The notes under the pieces: model-generated | Told to the model about the DNA's origin: nothing | The model's database searches: none | The model's input: only the letters and a program-made list of their open reading frames with translations | Translations under genes and position numbers: made by a program | NCBI GenBank assembly: GCA_963848955.1 | Contig: CAWKFQ010000017.1 | Location: 248,001 to 312,000, forward strand | DNA from: DASUPK01 sp963848955 | GTDB taxonomy: Bacteria > Actinomycetota > Thermoleophilia > Solirubrobacterales > 70-9 | Direction of reading: 5' to 3' | DNA: 64,000 nt | In this document: positions 8,941 through 17,497 of the stretch, in pieces | How positions within the stretch are numbered: position 1 is the stretch's first letter | Layout of the letters: the number at the start of each line of letters is the position of its first letter

Positions 8941-9680
8941 CTGGCCGCTCCCGCGGCGAGCACGGGCAGGACAGACTCGAGTGCCGCCTTCAGCGTCTCG
9001 GCCGTCCGGTCCCGCCCGCGCTGGTAGTCCTCGACCGTCAGCGGCTGATCCGAGATGCCGTTGGCGAGGTTGTCGACCGAGCAGACAGCGGCGTAGGCCA
9101 GGCCGGCCTCACGGGCCAGCACCGTCTCGGCGGCCAAGGTCATCCCGACCACGTCCGCAACCCGGGCGAGCGCTCGCACCTCCGCGGGCGTTTCGAAGCG
9201 CGGGCCGCGGGTCTGCGCGTAGACCCCTCCGTCAACGAGGTCGGTCTCGATGTGCTCGCTCCACGCGTCCAGGATCTCCTTTCGCCAGTCACGATCGAAG
9301 CCGGGGACCGAGTGGCCGCGCGGGTCGTCGTAGAAGCTCGGCGCGGTCTCGGGCGCGTAGAAGTCGTCGGGACAGACGAAGGACCCGACCTCGAGATCGA
9401 GGCGGAGGCTGCCCGCAGAGCCCAGCGCCAGCACACTGCCGCAGCCGAGCTCGCAGAGGGCCCGGACGTTGGCGCGATGGTCGACGAGGTGCGCCGGGAC
9501 GCTGCGATCGAATCCGTGCCGAGGCAGCCCGACGACCTCGCCGGCGTCGATCGCATCCACCGGGCGTTCCCCTCCCGCGTCGACGCTGACGCGCTCCCCC
9601 TCCGCCGGATGCGCCCCCTCGGGGAGGCTGTAGCCGTAGACCACGGCGAGCCGATCACCGGTCGGGCGTGGAGCGCTCAT
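8937..9680 (-). CDS. MTA/MTI phosphorylase family (purine nucleoside phosphorylase 2 type)
   Basis: A 247-residue phosphorylase. The phosphate- and ribose-binding blocks are present: GSAGSLRLDLEVGSFVCPDD, then VYAQTRGPRFETPAEVRAL, and GMTLAAETVLAREAGLAYA, matching the methylthioadenosine phosphorylase/PNP-II family. The purine-site segment reads SVDNLANG, with the Asp expected for purine recognition. The enzyme would cleave methylthioadenosine or methylthioinosine to the base and methylthioribose-1-phosphate. The four-base ATGA overlap with the downstream deaminase gene suggests that the inosine form may be its true substrate. It is separated by 27 bases from ychF, which is upstream on the same strand. 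Confidence 0.88.
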   Translation of the reverse strand: MSAPRPTGDRLAVVYGYSLPEGAHPAEGERVSVDAGGERPVDAIDAGEVVGLPRHGFDRSVPAHLVDHRANVRALCELGCGSVLALGSAGSLRLDLEVGSFVCPDDFYAPETAPSFYDDPRGHSVPGFDRDWRKEILDAWSEHIETDLVDGGVYAQTRGPRFETPAEVRALARVADVVGMTLAAETVLAREAGLAYAAVCSVDNLANGISDQPLTVEDYQRGRDRTAETLKAALESVLPVLAAGAAR

Positions 9681-9707
9681 CGCCGCGACTCTAATGAGCG
9701 CCCGTGG

Positions 9708-10788
9708 CTAGGTCCTGATGTGCACGACGTCGCCGTCCTGGACGACGTAGTCGCGGCCCTCGATTCGCAGGGTCCCGCGATCCCGGGCCGCGGCGTAGCC
9801 GCCGGCGTCGACCAGCTCGTCCCAGGCGATCACCTCGGCGCGCACGAAGGCTCGCTGGATGTCGGTGTGGACGCGGCCCGCGGCGTCGTAGGCGGTGCCG
9901 CCGCGCGACAGCGTCCGCGCCATCGCCTCCTTGTCCGTGTCGGCGGTGAAAAACGAGATCAGGTCGAGCAGCTCGAAGGCCGCGCGGATCAGGCGCTCGA
10001 GGCCCGGACCGTTCGATCCCGAGCTCGTGGCGCATCTCCTCCGCTTCGCCCGGGTCCAGCTCGCGCAGCTCGGCCTCGACCCGGGCCGAGATCACCACGA
10101 CCTTCGCCCGCATCTGCTCCGCGTGGGCGACGAGCTCGGGCGGGGCCTCGGTGACCCCCTCGTCGACGTTGACCACGTAGAGGATCGGCTTCGCGGTCAG
10201 CGGCGAGAGCTTGCGCAGGGCGTCGGGTGCGGCTTCCGGCACGGGCACCTCGCGGGCGGGGCGGCCGGCCGAGAGCGCCTCGACGACCTGCCGCAGCCAG
10301 TCCCGCTCGGCGACCGCCTCCTTGTCTCCCGAGCGGGCCTGCTTGGCGACACGTTCCAGGCGGCGCTCGGCACCCTCGAGGTCGGCGGCGAGCAGCTCGG
10401 TCTCGATCAGCTCCGCGTCGGCGACCGGATCGACGCGGCCCTCGGGGTGGGCCACCGAGCCCGCGCTGTGGGCGCGGATCACGTGGCAGATCGCGTCGGT
10501 CTCGCGGATCGAGGCGAGGAACCGGTTGCCGAGCCCCTCGCCCTGCGAGGCGCCCTTGACCAGCCCGGCGATGTCGTGGAAGTCGATCGTCTCGTGGACC
10601 ACCTCGGAGGAGCCCAGCGTGTCGGCGACCTTCTCGAGCCGCTCGTCGGGAACCCCGACGACGGCGACGTTCGGCTCGACCGTCGTGAACGGGTAGTCGC
10701 CGGTCTCCGCGCCGGCCGCGGTGAGCGCGTTGAACAGCGTCGACTTGCCCGCGTTGGGCAGGCCGACGATTCCGATCCTCATCGGCAC
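9708..10788 (-). CDS. ychF: Redox-regulated ATPase YchF (frameshifted)
   Basis: An Obg-type P-loop protein that binds the ribosome and hydrolyses ATP in preference to GTP. The N-terminus MPMRIGIVGLPNAGKSTLFN carries the P-loop (GLPNAGKST, residues 8-16). DIAGLVKGASQGEGLGNRFL is the G3/switch region, and the coiled-coil insert follows. The frame breaks near 10000-10006 at a CCC run, where one extra base is present. Beyond it the other frame continues with the expected LERLIRAAFELLDLISFFTA and the TGS domain (AAGRVHTDIQRAF, ending DYVVQDGDVVHIRT). Both halves match without gap, so the gene is probably intact in the cell and the extra base an error. Confidence 0.92.
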
Positions 10789-10795
10789 GGGTCCA

Positions 10796-11287
10796 CTAGA
10801 GGGGCGCGATCAGCCCGAGGCCCGTGCCGAGCAGCGCCCCGGCGAGCACGTCGGAGGGGTAGTGCATGCCGAGGTAGGGGCGGCAGAGCGCGATCGCGGC
10901 GGCGAGGACGAACAGGACCGCGGCCTCCGGGGCGATCCGCGTCATCGCGGTCGCGCAGGCGAAGGAGGAGGTGGCGTGGGCGGAGGGGAAGCTGAGCGAG
11001 CTCGGCGCGCCCCCGAGCGGCGGCAGCCCCTCCAGCACCGGGCGCGGCCGCCTGACGATCAGCTTGACGACGAAGTTGAGCCCGATCGCGACCGGCCCGA
11101 GGATCCCAGCCACGACCCAGTCCTCGCCGTTGTCGGGGTCCGCGAACGCGAGGACGATCCCGATCACCAGCCAGACCGCGCCGTACTCGCCGATCCGACC
11201 CAGCCACTTCGCGATGCTCTCGGCGGTATGACCATGGAACCGGGTTCGCATCGAATAGAGCACGCGGCTGTCGAGGGCCCGGAGCAC
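10796..11287 (-). CDS. PAP2 family phosphatase (membrane)
   Basis: A 163-residue integral membrane protein with the type 2 phosphatidic acid phosphatase signature: KLIVRRPRP (motif 1), PSAHATSSFA (motif 2, with catalytic His) and CRPYLGMHYPSDVLAGA (motif 3). It probably dephosphorylates a lipid phosphate such as undecaprenyl pyrophosphate or phosphatidic acid. I chose the GTG at 11287 because LRALDSRVLYSMRTRFHGH resembles the usual N-terminus; the ATG at 11251 would drop twelve residues. A TATTCT box sits six bases before this GTG, so a leaderless transcript is possible. The gene is divergent from the BtrH-like gene starting at 11315. Confidence 0.88.
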   Translation of the reverse strand: MLRALDSRVLYSMRTRFHGHTAESIAKWLGRIGEYGAVWLVIGIVLAFADPDNGEDWVVAGILGPVAIGLNFVVKLIVRRPRPVLEGLPPLGGAPSSLSFPSAHATSSFACATAMTRIAPEAAVLFVLAAAIALCRPYLGMHYPSDVLAGALLGTGLGLIAPL

Positions 11288-11314
11288 CGGCGCAGAATAC
11301 GGTTCAATCGTTTG

Positions 11315-12304
11315 ATGGCCGAGACCGCCAACAGGGTGATGGTGCCCGGCTACCGGCACGTGCCCGGCAACCACTGCGGCTCCACCGCGCTGCGCAACCT
11401 GCTCGGCTTCCACGGGGTCGAGATCTCGGAGGAGATGGCGTTCGGGCTCGGCGCGGGCGCCTGCTTCTACTACGTGGTCCAGGACGAGCACTCCCCTTCT
11501 CGGTTCACGAACGGCCGGGCCGCCCGGCTCGAGGAGAACTTCCTGGAGCTGACCGGCGCCCCGCTTCGGCTGCGCACCGAGGCCGACCCCGACGCCTCCT
11601 GGAAGCTGGCCCGCGAGGCCGTCGACGAGGGCAGGCCGGTGCTGCTGCTGACCGACCTCTACTACCTGGACCACTACGGTCGCTCGGCCCACTTCCCGGG
11701 GCACGCGGTCGTGCTTGCCGGGTACGACGAGGAGCTGGCCTGGGTCTCCGACACCGCCTTCGAGGACCTGCAGACCACCTCACTCGAGGGCCTGCGCGAG
11801 GCGCGCCACTCCCAGCAGCCGATCTTTCCGCTCGAGGGCCATGCGATCGATGTGCCTGACGGAACGCAGCTCGACCGCGACGACCTGCTCGCCCACGCCC
11901 CGAAGGCGATCGAGCGGGCCGCCAGCCGGATGCTCGAGCCGCCGCTCGGCGAGTTCGAGGGTCTGCCCGCGCTGCGGCGCTTCGCCGCCGAGGTCGGCGG
12001 CTGGCCCGAGACCGCCGAGGATTGGCAGTGGTGCGCCCGCTTCCTCTACCAGGTGATCGAGCGCCGCGGGACCGGCGGCGGCAACTTCCGCAAGATGTAC
12101 TCGCGCTTCCTGGAGGAGGCCGGCTACGAGGAGTCGGCGTTCGCCTCCGAGGCGGCCCAGGACTGGACTCGCCTTGCCCTGGCGGCGCGGACCGCGAGCG
12201 AGCCCGAGGAGCCGGATCCAAGGCACTGGAAGGCGCTCAGCGCCGAAGCCCAGCGGGTGCTCGACGCTGAGGAGCGGCTCTGGGGCACACTCGGCGACGG
12301 CTAG
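11315..12304 (+). CDS. BtrH N-terminal domain protein (papain-like fold)
   Basis: A 329-residue cytoplasmic protein. The N-terminal block GYRHVPGNHCGSTALRNLLG holds a Cys in the position of the nucleophile of BtrH-type enzymes. GRPVLLLTDLYYLDH and FPGHAVVLAGYDEELAWVSD carry the expected His and Asp, giving a plausible Cys-His-Asp triad. BtrH transfers an acyl group from a carrier protein in butirosin synthesis; homologues are widespread, and most have no known product. The C-terminal 150 residues resemble the helical DUF4872 region. No carrier protein or aminoglycoside genes lie nearby, so the substrate is unknown. The start is the ATG at 11315; a longer frame upstream overlaps the PAP2 gene and is not coding. 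Confidence 0.8.
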   Translation: MAETANRVMVPGYRHVPGNHCGSTALRNLLGFHGVEISEEMAFGLGAGACFYYVVQDEHSPSRFTNGRAARLEENFLELTGAPLRLRTEADPDASWKLAREAVDEGRPVLLLTDLYYLDHYGRSAHFPGHAVVLAGYDEELAWVSDTAFEDLQTTSLEGLREARHSQQPIFPLEGHAIDVPDGTQLDRDDLLAHAPKAIERAASRMLEPPLGEFEGLPALRRFAAEVGGWPETAEDWQWCARFLYQVIERRGTGGGNFRKMYSRFLEEAGYEESAFASEAAQDWTRLALAARTASEPEEPDPRHWKALSAEAQRVLDAEERLWGTLGDG

Positions 12305-12392
12305 CCCGAGCAGCGCTTCCCCCTTCCTCGCTCACAGACCGCCGCTTTGCATGGAAAGCGGTCTCGCTCAGCCGCGGGATACTGCACGGGCG

Positions 12393-12801
12393 ATGTCGGA
12401 GGAGAACGTCGAGGCCTTCAAGCGCGGGGCTGATGCTTACAACCGCCGAGACGTCGAAGCGCTGCTGGAGGAACTCCACCCCCAGGTCGAGTGGCGCCCC
12501 ATGCTGCCGGTGCTGCTCGGCGGGGAAGCCGCTGTCTATAGCGGTCACGAGGGCGCCCGCCAAGGGATCCGAGAGTTGGAGGAGGCTTTCACCGAGCTCC
12601 GGGCCGAACCCTTGGAGTTCCGGGAAATTGGCGAGCGGGTCGTCGCAATCGGCCACTTGCACGGACGGGGCAAGGAAAGCGGCGTTGAGACCGAGTCCCC
12701 CATCGCGTGGTTGGTGGACTTCGAGGACGGCAAGGTGGTTCGGTATTCGCGAGTACGCCGATCCTGCCGAGGCGCTCGAAGCCGCGAGGCTGCAGGAGTA
12801 G
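12393..12801 (+). CDS. SnoaL-like / NTF2-fold protein (frameshifted near C-terminus)
   Basis: The start MSEENVEAFKRGADAYNRRD and the segment LHPQVEWRP are typical of the small NTF2-fold SnoaL-like proteins that occur in many copies in Solirubrobacterales genomes. They are about 130 residues, form a conical barrel and bind small hydrophobic ligands or act as isomerases; the specific role is unknown. The reading frame is good through FEDGKVVRY and then breaks at 12746-12747, where one extra T is present. The other frame continues with the expected REYADPAEALEAARLQE and stops at 12801. Treated here as one gene. Confidence 0.85.
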
Positions 12802-12827
12802 CCGCTCGGTATCGCAGCGGAGTCCGT

Positions 12828-13439
12828 CTAAGGCTTCGAGAAGCGAGCGAAGTAGCCGAGCGGGTTGCCGACTCGCCGATCGAAGTTGAGGCCCGCGCCG
12901 CTGGCGCGGAGGCGCATGGGGTCGAGCCTGACGTAGTGCGGGTCGCCGATCAGCTCCCCGACGATCAGGCGGCCGCCGGGCTTCAGCACCCGGGCCAGCT
13001 CGCGGAGCGCGGCGTCCTGATCGGGGACCTCGCCCAGCACGGTGACGAGGTAGGCGGCGTCGAAGGTGCCGTCCTCGTAGGGCATTGAGGTCGCATCCGA
13101 CTGGGTCGGCGTCACGTTCACCAGGCCGCGCTCGCCGGCGCGCCGCATCGTGTGGTCGAGCATCTCCGGCTGCAGGTCGAGGATCTCGACCTCGCCGTCG
13201 GGCTTCACCCACTCGGCGACGTCGAGCGTGTAGTAGCCGGTCCCAGGGCCGACCTCGAGGATCCGATCGCCCGCCTTCGGATCGAGGATCTCCTTGAGCC
13301 GGGCGCGGGTGATCAGAGGGTGCGGGGCTTCCACCCAGAAGCGCTGCGAGTAGGGACAGGCGGACGGATTCTTCCGCCACCACAGCGCCGCCCCGGCGGT
13401 TGCGGCTGCCGCGGCCAGAATCAGGCCGCGGAGCTTCAC
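12828..13439 (-). CDS. Class I SAM-dependent methyltransferase, membrane-anchored
   Basis: A 203-residue protein starting at the GTG at 13439, which overlaps the upstream stop (GTGA). Residues 4-20 are a single hydrophobic segment (GLILAAAAATAGAALWW). The methyltransferase domain follows: motif I ILEVGPGTGYYTL near residue 62, the acidic loop EILDLQPEML, motif DGTFDAAYLV near 125, and RVLKPGGRLIVGE. This is the UbiE/COQ5-like Methyltransf_11 arrangement. The acceptor molecule is unknown. It is the downstream partner of a 72-residue hypothetical protein on the same strand. Confidence 0.88.
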   Translation of the reverse strand: MKLRGLILAAAAATAGAALWWRKNPSACPYSQRFWVEAPHPLITRARLKEILDPKAGDRILEVGPGTGYYTLDVAEWVKPDGEVEILDLQPEMLDHTMRRAGERGLVNVTPTQSDATSMPYEDGTFDAAYLVTVLGEVPDQDAALRELARVLKPGGRLIVGELIGDPHYVRLDPMRLRASGAGLNFDRRVGNPLGYFARFSKP

Positions 13440-13654
13440 CCGCCGAAGCCGATCCGCTGCGGAGTTGTGGCGCTGCGGATGAAAACGACCTGGCGCAGAT
13501 CGATGGCGACGAAGCCCTCCTCGGCTTCGAGGTCGAACCAGCCATCGGCCTTGTCGAGCGCCTTGCGGAGGTCCTTGAGCTTCGCCTCGTCGATCCGGAC
13601 CTCGACCATGCCGCCGCCCGAGAAGCCGATCGAGACTCGCTCGGCCGAGGCCAT
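13436..13654 (-). CDS. Small conserved hypothetical protein
   Basis: A 72-residue product beginning MASAERVSIGFSGGGMVEVR and containing KLKDLRKALDKADGWFDLEA, then EEGFVAIDLRQVVFIRS. The pattern of a beta hairpin, a helix and two beta strands suggests a small single-domain fold. I do not recognise a family. It overlaps the methyltransferase start by four bases and lies 31 bases downstream of the methylmalonyl-CoA epimerase gene, so it belongs to the same minus-strand operon. Codon usage is like its neighbours. Confidence 0.65.
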   Translation of the reverse strand: MASAERVSIGFSGGGMVEVRIDEAKLKDLRKALDKADGWFDLEAEEGFVAIDLRQVVFIRSATTPQRIGFGG

Positions 13655-13685
13655 CAGTGAGCCCCACCATCCTGTCGTCTGCGGC

Positions 13686-14099
13686 TCATGAATGAGCCTC
13701 CGACGGCTCTACGATCTCGGTGAGCACCCCATCGGTCGAGCGAGGGTGCACGAAGGCGACGCGAGATCGCCGGATCCCGACCCGCGGCTCGGAATCGATC
13801 AGGTCGATGCCGGACTCCTTGAGCTTGCTGAGCACGCCCTCGATGTCCTCGACCGCGTAGGCGACGTGGTGCAGCCCGGGTCCCCTGCGCTCGAGGTACT
13901 TGCCAATCGGGGTGTCGGGCCCGAGGGGGCGCAGCAACTCGACGTGACCCTCACCGACGTCGAGCAGCACGGCCTCGACCCCCTGGCTCTCGACTGTCTC
14001 ACGGTGGGCCACGGGCATCCCCAAAGTCCCCTCGTAGAGGGCGATCGCCCCGTCGAGGTCATCGGTGGCGACGCCGATGTGATCGATCCGGCCGAGCAT
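13686..14099 (-). CDS. mce: Methylmalonyl-CoA epimerase
   Basis: A 137-residue VOC-fold enzyme that interconverts the (R) and (S) forms of methylmalonyl-CoA, linking propionyl-CoA carboxylation to methylmalonyl-CoA mutase. The N-terminus MLGRIDHIGVATDDLDGAI holds the first metal-binding His. Further matches are GHVELLRPLG (Glu), GPGLHHVAYAVEDI (second His) and the C-terminal LTEIVEP (Glu). Length and block order fit the family exactly. It is followed on the same strand by a small hypothetical gene and a methyltransferase, with no obvious pathway link, and preceded by a DUF1385 gene. Confidence 0.93.
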   Translation of the reverse strand: MLGRIDHIGVATDDLDGAIALYEGTLGMPVAHRETVESQGVEAVLLDVGEGHVELLRPLGPDTPIGKYLERRGPGLHHVAYAVEDIEGVLSKLKESGIDLIDSEPRVGIRRSRVAFVHPRSTDGVLTEIVEPSEAHS

Positions 14100-14111
14100 G
14101 GGCCGTGCAGT

Positions 14112-14981
14112 CTACGTAGCGGGCAGCGGGTCGCTCGCCTCACGCTGGCCCTCCGCCTCCTGCTCCACCTTGAGGATCTCGCTCAGCGCCGCAACCCCGA
14201 CCTCGAGCTGCTCCGGTGTGGGCTCCTTGGTGGCGATCAGCCGCTGGATCTCATGGCCCGGGCGGTGGAAGGCGCGAGCGGCCGAGGTCTCGGGATTCCG
14301 CTCGCTCCAGGCGAACATCTCGGCGGCGAGCGACGCACTCGCGACTCCGACCGCCGTCCGTGCGATCGGCCCCGGGCTCTCGAGCGAGCGCTCGAGCAGG
14401 AGCTGGCCTGCAGCGGAAAGAACCAGCATGGGGGCGACCAGGTTGGAGCCGCAGCGCTCATGCTCCTTGGTCGCCGAAGCCGGGTCGTCGGAGCCAGCCT
14501 CGTAGGCGCCGATCGCCTTGTGCTCGACGCCGTGGTAGGCGGCCAGGTTGCGGTCGCTGAGCGCCACCATCGCCGGCGCCAGCCCGAGCACGGCTTGCAT
14601 CAGCTCATTGGCGGCGCTCGAGCGCCTGCGTCGGAGCGCCCGGCTCGCGGTCGAGGCGATCAGCATCGCCGCGATCACTCGTACGTCCTCGAACGGCAGT
14701 CGGGCGGCACGCAGCTTCATGCGCACCGTCGGGATCAGGATGAAGGCCTCCGCCAGCCTCAGCGGGCCGCGCAGGAGCGGCACCCGCACGGCGAGCTCCG
14801 GCGCCAGGGCGGGTTTCGGTCCCGAGGCGACCTGGATCTCGTCATTCTCGTCGCGAGCCGCCGCAGCCCATGAGGTCGGGCCATGGATCAGCAGGCCGTT
14901 GCGCAGCGCCATCCCACCGAGGCGCAGGACGTAATGCTCCTCAGCAGGAGCGCCGTCGCCGTTCTGGCTTGCATCGTTCAC
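14112..14981 (-). CDS. DUF1385 family membrane protein
   Basis: A 289-residue protein starting at the GTG at 14981, overlapping the upstream M20 peptidase stop by GTGA. The blocks RLGGMALRNGLLIHGPTSWA near residue 22 and YHGVEHKAIGAYEAG near residue 150 are the hallmark of DUF1385, a family common in Gram-positive bacteria. The His and Glu in the latter block suggest a metal site. Hydrophobic segments around 100-120 and 190-215 suggest membrane association. The biochemical role is not established. The C-terminal about 50 residues are helical and acidic. Confidence 0.85.
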   Translation of the reverse strand: MNDASQNGDGAPAEEHYVLRLGGMALRNGLLIHGPTSWAAAARDENDEIQVASGPKPALAPELAVRVPLLRGPLRLAEAFILIPTVRMKLRAARLPFEDVRVIAAMLIASTASRALRRRRSSAANELMQAVLGLAPAMVALSDRNLAAYHGVEHKAIGAYEAGSDDPASATKEHERCGSNLVAPMLVLSAAGQLLLERSLESPGPIARTAVGVASASLAAEMFAWSERNPETSAARAFHRPGHEIQRLIATKEPTPEQLEVGVAALSEILKVEQEAEGQREASDPLPAT

Positions 14982-16318
14982 CCGAGCATCCTGCGGGGGA
15001 GCTCGTAGAAGAAGCTCGCGGAGAGCTCGACGTCCGAGGCTGGGACGCGCTCGTCGGCGCCGTGGATCAGCGGCACGGCCTCGAGTAGGTCGATCTCGCG
15101 GTGAGGGCAGAACCCGTAGACGACAGCCTCCGGGAAGGCGGTGCGGAACGGGTTGCTGTCGCTGAAGCCCGGCATGACGATCGGGGCGATGCCCGCCCCC
15201 GGGTCGAGCTCGCCGACCCACTCGTGGATCGCATCCGCCAGCGGCGAGTCGAGTGGCGAGCTGTTGCCGACCACTGCCTCGCTGAACTCGACGGTGTAGT
15301 CGTCGCCCTCGCCGATCACGGCATGGAGCGCCGCGAGCGCCTCCTCCTCGCCGTATCCGGGCGGGACCCGGCAGTCGATCAGCACCTCGGCCTCGGCCGG
15401 GATCACGTTCGCTTTCTTGCCCGCCCGGGCGATCGTCGGGGCGAGGGTCACGCCCAGCATCGGCTCGACCAGGAAGTCCGCGATCAGCGGCTGCTCGGTG
15501 CGCAGGCGCTCGAGGCCGGCCCTGATCCCCTGTTCGCCGCTGAGCGGCTCGCCGGTCAGCGCCTCGAGCAGCGCCTCGCCGACCGCTGACGGCTCCGCCT
15601 GCGGCTGCTCGGAGAGCGCCGAGATGTAGCCGGCGAGCTTGAGCAGGGCGTTGTCGCCGATCCTCGGAACGGAGGCGTGTCCGGCCCGGCCATGGGCCCG
15701 CAGCTTCATCCGGAAGATCCCCTTCTCTCCGACGCTCAGGGTGTAGAGCCGGCGGCCGCCGAGCTCGACGGACTCGCCGCCACCCTCATTGACGATGAAG
15801 TCGGCGCGCACCTTGTCCGGGTGCTGCTCGCAGAGCCAGTGAGCGCCGAGGCCCCCACCGACCTCCTCGTCGGCGGTCAGGACGAGCAGGAGCTCGCCGG
15901 CAGGCCGCCAGTCGCTCTCGCCGAGAGCGATGCAGGCCGCCACCTCGGCCGCGACCTGGCCCTTCATGTCGAGCGCGCCTCGTCCGCGGACCCAGCCGTC
16001 GACGACGTCGCCGGCCCAGGGGTCGAAGGTCCAGTCCTCCGGGTCGGCGCGGACGGTGTCCACGTGGCCGAGAAAGGCAAGCGTCGGCCCCTCCCCAGCG
16101 CCCCGGAGGCGGGCGACGAGGTTGGGGCGGCCGGCCTCGGCCTCCAGCAGCTCGCATTCGAAGCCTGCCGACGTCAGCTCCTCGCGCAGGAACTCCTGCG
16201 CCCTGTCCTCGTTCCCGGGAGGATTGACGGTGTTGGTCTGGATCAGGCGGCCGAGGAGCTCGACCGCGGACGGGCCGAGGCCCTGTGGGACTGCTGTCGT
16301 GGCCGTGCCCTCCTCCAT
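14978..16318 (-). CDS. M20 family metallopeptidase (ArgE/DapE-like)
   Basis: A 446-residue zinc-dependent amidohydrolase. The metal-site blocks are FLGHVDTVRAD near residue 82 (His, Asp), GRGALDMKGQVAAEVA near 112 (bridging Asp), TADEEVGGGLG near 146 (catalytic and ligand Glu), and HGADERVP near the C-terminus (last His). The lid domain in the middle carries the AHGRAGHASVPRIGDNAL signature. The family hydrolyses N-acyl amino acids or dipeptides; acetylornithine deacetylase or succinyl-diaminopimelate desuccinylase activity is possible but no arginine or lysine genes are near. It overlaps the DUF1385 gene and follows chrA by 9 bases. Confidence 0.92.
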   Translation of the reverse strand: MEEGTATTAVPQGLGPSAVELLGRLIQTNTVNPPGNEDRAQEFLREELTSAGFECELLEAEAGRPNLVARLRGAGEGPTLAFLGHVDTVRADPEDWTFDPWAGDVVDGWVRGRGALDMKGQVAAEVAACIALGESDWRPAGELLLVLTADEEVGGGLGAHWLCEQHPDKVRADFIVNEGGGESVELGGRRLYTLSVGEKGIFRMKLRAHGRAGHASVPRIGDNALLKLAGYISALSEQPQAEPSAVGEALLEALTGEPLSGEQGIRAGLERLRTEQPLIADFLVEPMLGVTLAPTIARAGKKANVIPAEAEVLIDCRVPPGYGEEEALAALHAVIGEGDDYTVEFSEAVVGNSSPLDSPLADAIHEWVGELDPGAGIAPIVMPGFSDSNPFRTAFPEAVVYGFCPHREIDLLEAVPLIHGADERVPASDVELSASFFYELPRRMLG

Positions 16319-16327
16319 GGGGCCAGC

Positions 16328-17473
16328 TTAAGGGAGGGGCGCTCCGGCCAAGGCAAGCCCGGCGCCGACGGCGCCGGCGAGGACGAGCGTCTCGACGATC
16401 CCTCTTCTCACGACCAGGAGGGCGATGGCAGCGCCTGCCAGCACACCGATCTGCCAGTCCTCGCTGAGAGCGCCGGCCAGCGTGACGGCGGACCCCAGGA
16501 TCGCGCCGATCGCCGCCGGTCCCGCTCCGTCGAGGAATCCCCGTGCCCGGTAGTTCCCACGCAGCCGCTCGAAGCGCCCACCTCCGAGCAGGACGAAGGA
16601 GAACGACGGGGCGAAGGCAACCGCGGCGGCGAGCAGGGCTCCCCCGACACCGTGGGCGGCGTAGCCGACCGCCGTCACGGTTGCGACCACCGGGCCGGGT
16701 GTCACCTGTCCCAGCGCGACGGCGTTCAGGAACTGGGCATCGGTCATCCAGTGGTAGACGTCCACGGCATCCCCCTGCATCAGGGGGATGATCACGAAGC
16801 CGCCGCCGAAGGAGAGCGCTCCAACCTTGAAGGCCGTCCAGGCGAGGGCGCCGATCCCACCTGTCGACGCCGCCCCCATGAGCAGAGCGGCGGGGCTCCA
16901 GCTCGCAGCCGCGTCCCTGCCGGACCGGGTCCGACGAAGAACTTCGAAAAGGCCGCAGGCCACCAGCACCAGCACGAGGTACGGCCCGATCGCGATCGCC
17001 GCTGCGATACCGGCCACCAGGTAGGCGAGCCAGCGAAGACGATCGCCATGGCCCGCCATCGCGTGCTCGTAGCTGGGCCTGATCAGCTCGCCCCCGGCGC
17101 GCACGGCCACGGCCGCGACGGCGGCGCCGGCGCCGGCGCCGGCTCCCCGCACCCACTCCGGCGGCGCCGACGACAGGAAGAGCACCGAGAGCGCCAGGAC
17201 CATGACGACCGCCGGCACGATGAAGCCCAGGCCGCCGATCACTGCGCCCGCGGGGCCACCGACGCGATAGGCGCAGAAGATCGCGAGCTGGGTCGACGAT
17301 GGACCTGGGAGCAGCGAGCAGGCCGCGTTCGCGTCCTCGAAGGCACGGGCGTCCATCCACCTCTTCCTGCGCACCATCAGGTCGCGGAGCAGGCTGATGT
17401 GGGCGGGCGGACCCCCGAACCCGATCAGACCGATCCGCAGCCACTCTCTGGCGATGACGTTCAGAGGGGCCAC
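16328..17473 (-). CDS. chrA: Chromate transporter (CHR family, two-domain)
   Basis: A 381-residue polytopic membrane protein starting at GTG 17473. It has two homologous halves, each opening with a conserved loop: GLIGFGGPPAHISLLRDLMV near residue 15 and GALSFGGGFVIIPLMQGDAV near residue 220. Signature segments SLLPGPSSTQLAIF and ALGQVTPGPVVATVT are present in the two halves. Long-chain CHR proteins export chromate, usually as antiporters with sulfate, but many environmental members have no tested substrate. It is divergent from rarA and heads the minus-strand run that ends with methylmalonyl-CoA epimerase and the methyltransferase. Confidence 0.92.
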   Translation of the reverse strand: MAPLNVIAREWLRIGLIGFGGPPAHISLLRDLMVRRKRWMDARAFEDANAACSLLPGPSSTQLAIFCAYRVGGPAGAVIGGLGFIVPAVVMVLALSVLFLSSAPPEWVRGAGAGAGAAVAAVAVRAGGELIRPSYEHAMAGHGDRLRWLAYLVAGIAAAIAIGPYLVLVLVACGLFEVLRRTRSGRDAAASWSPAALLMGAASTGGIGALAWTAFKVGALSFGGGFVIIPLMQGDAVDVYHWMTDAQFLNAVALGQVTPGPVVATVTAVGYAAHGVGGALLAAAVAFAPSFSFVLLGGGRFERLRGNYRARGFLDGAGPAAIGAILGSAVTLAGALSEDWQIGVLAGAAIALLVVRRGIVETLVLAGAVGAGLALAGAPLP

Positions 17474-17497
17474 TCCGCAGGTTCATACTTGAACGGC

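Noticed and set aside
15677..17497. Upstream in-frame extension of rarA
   Set aside because: It lies opposite the M20 peptidase and chrA genes; the family N-terminus starts at 17498.
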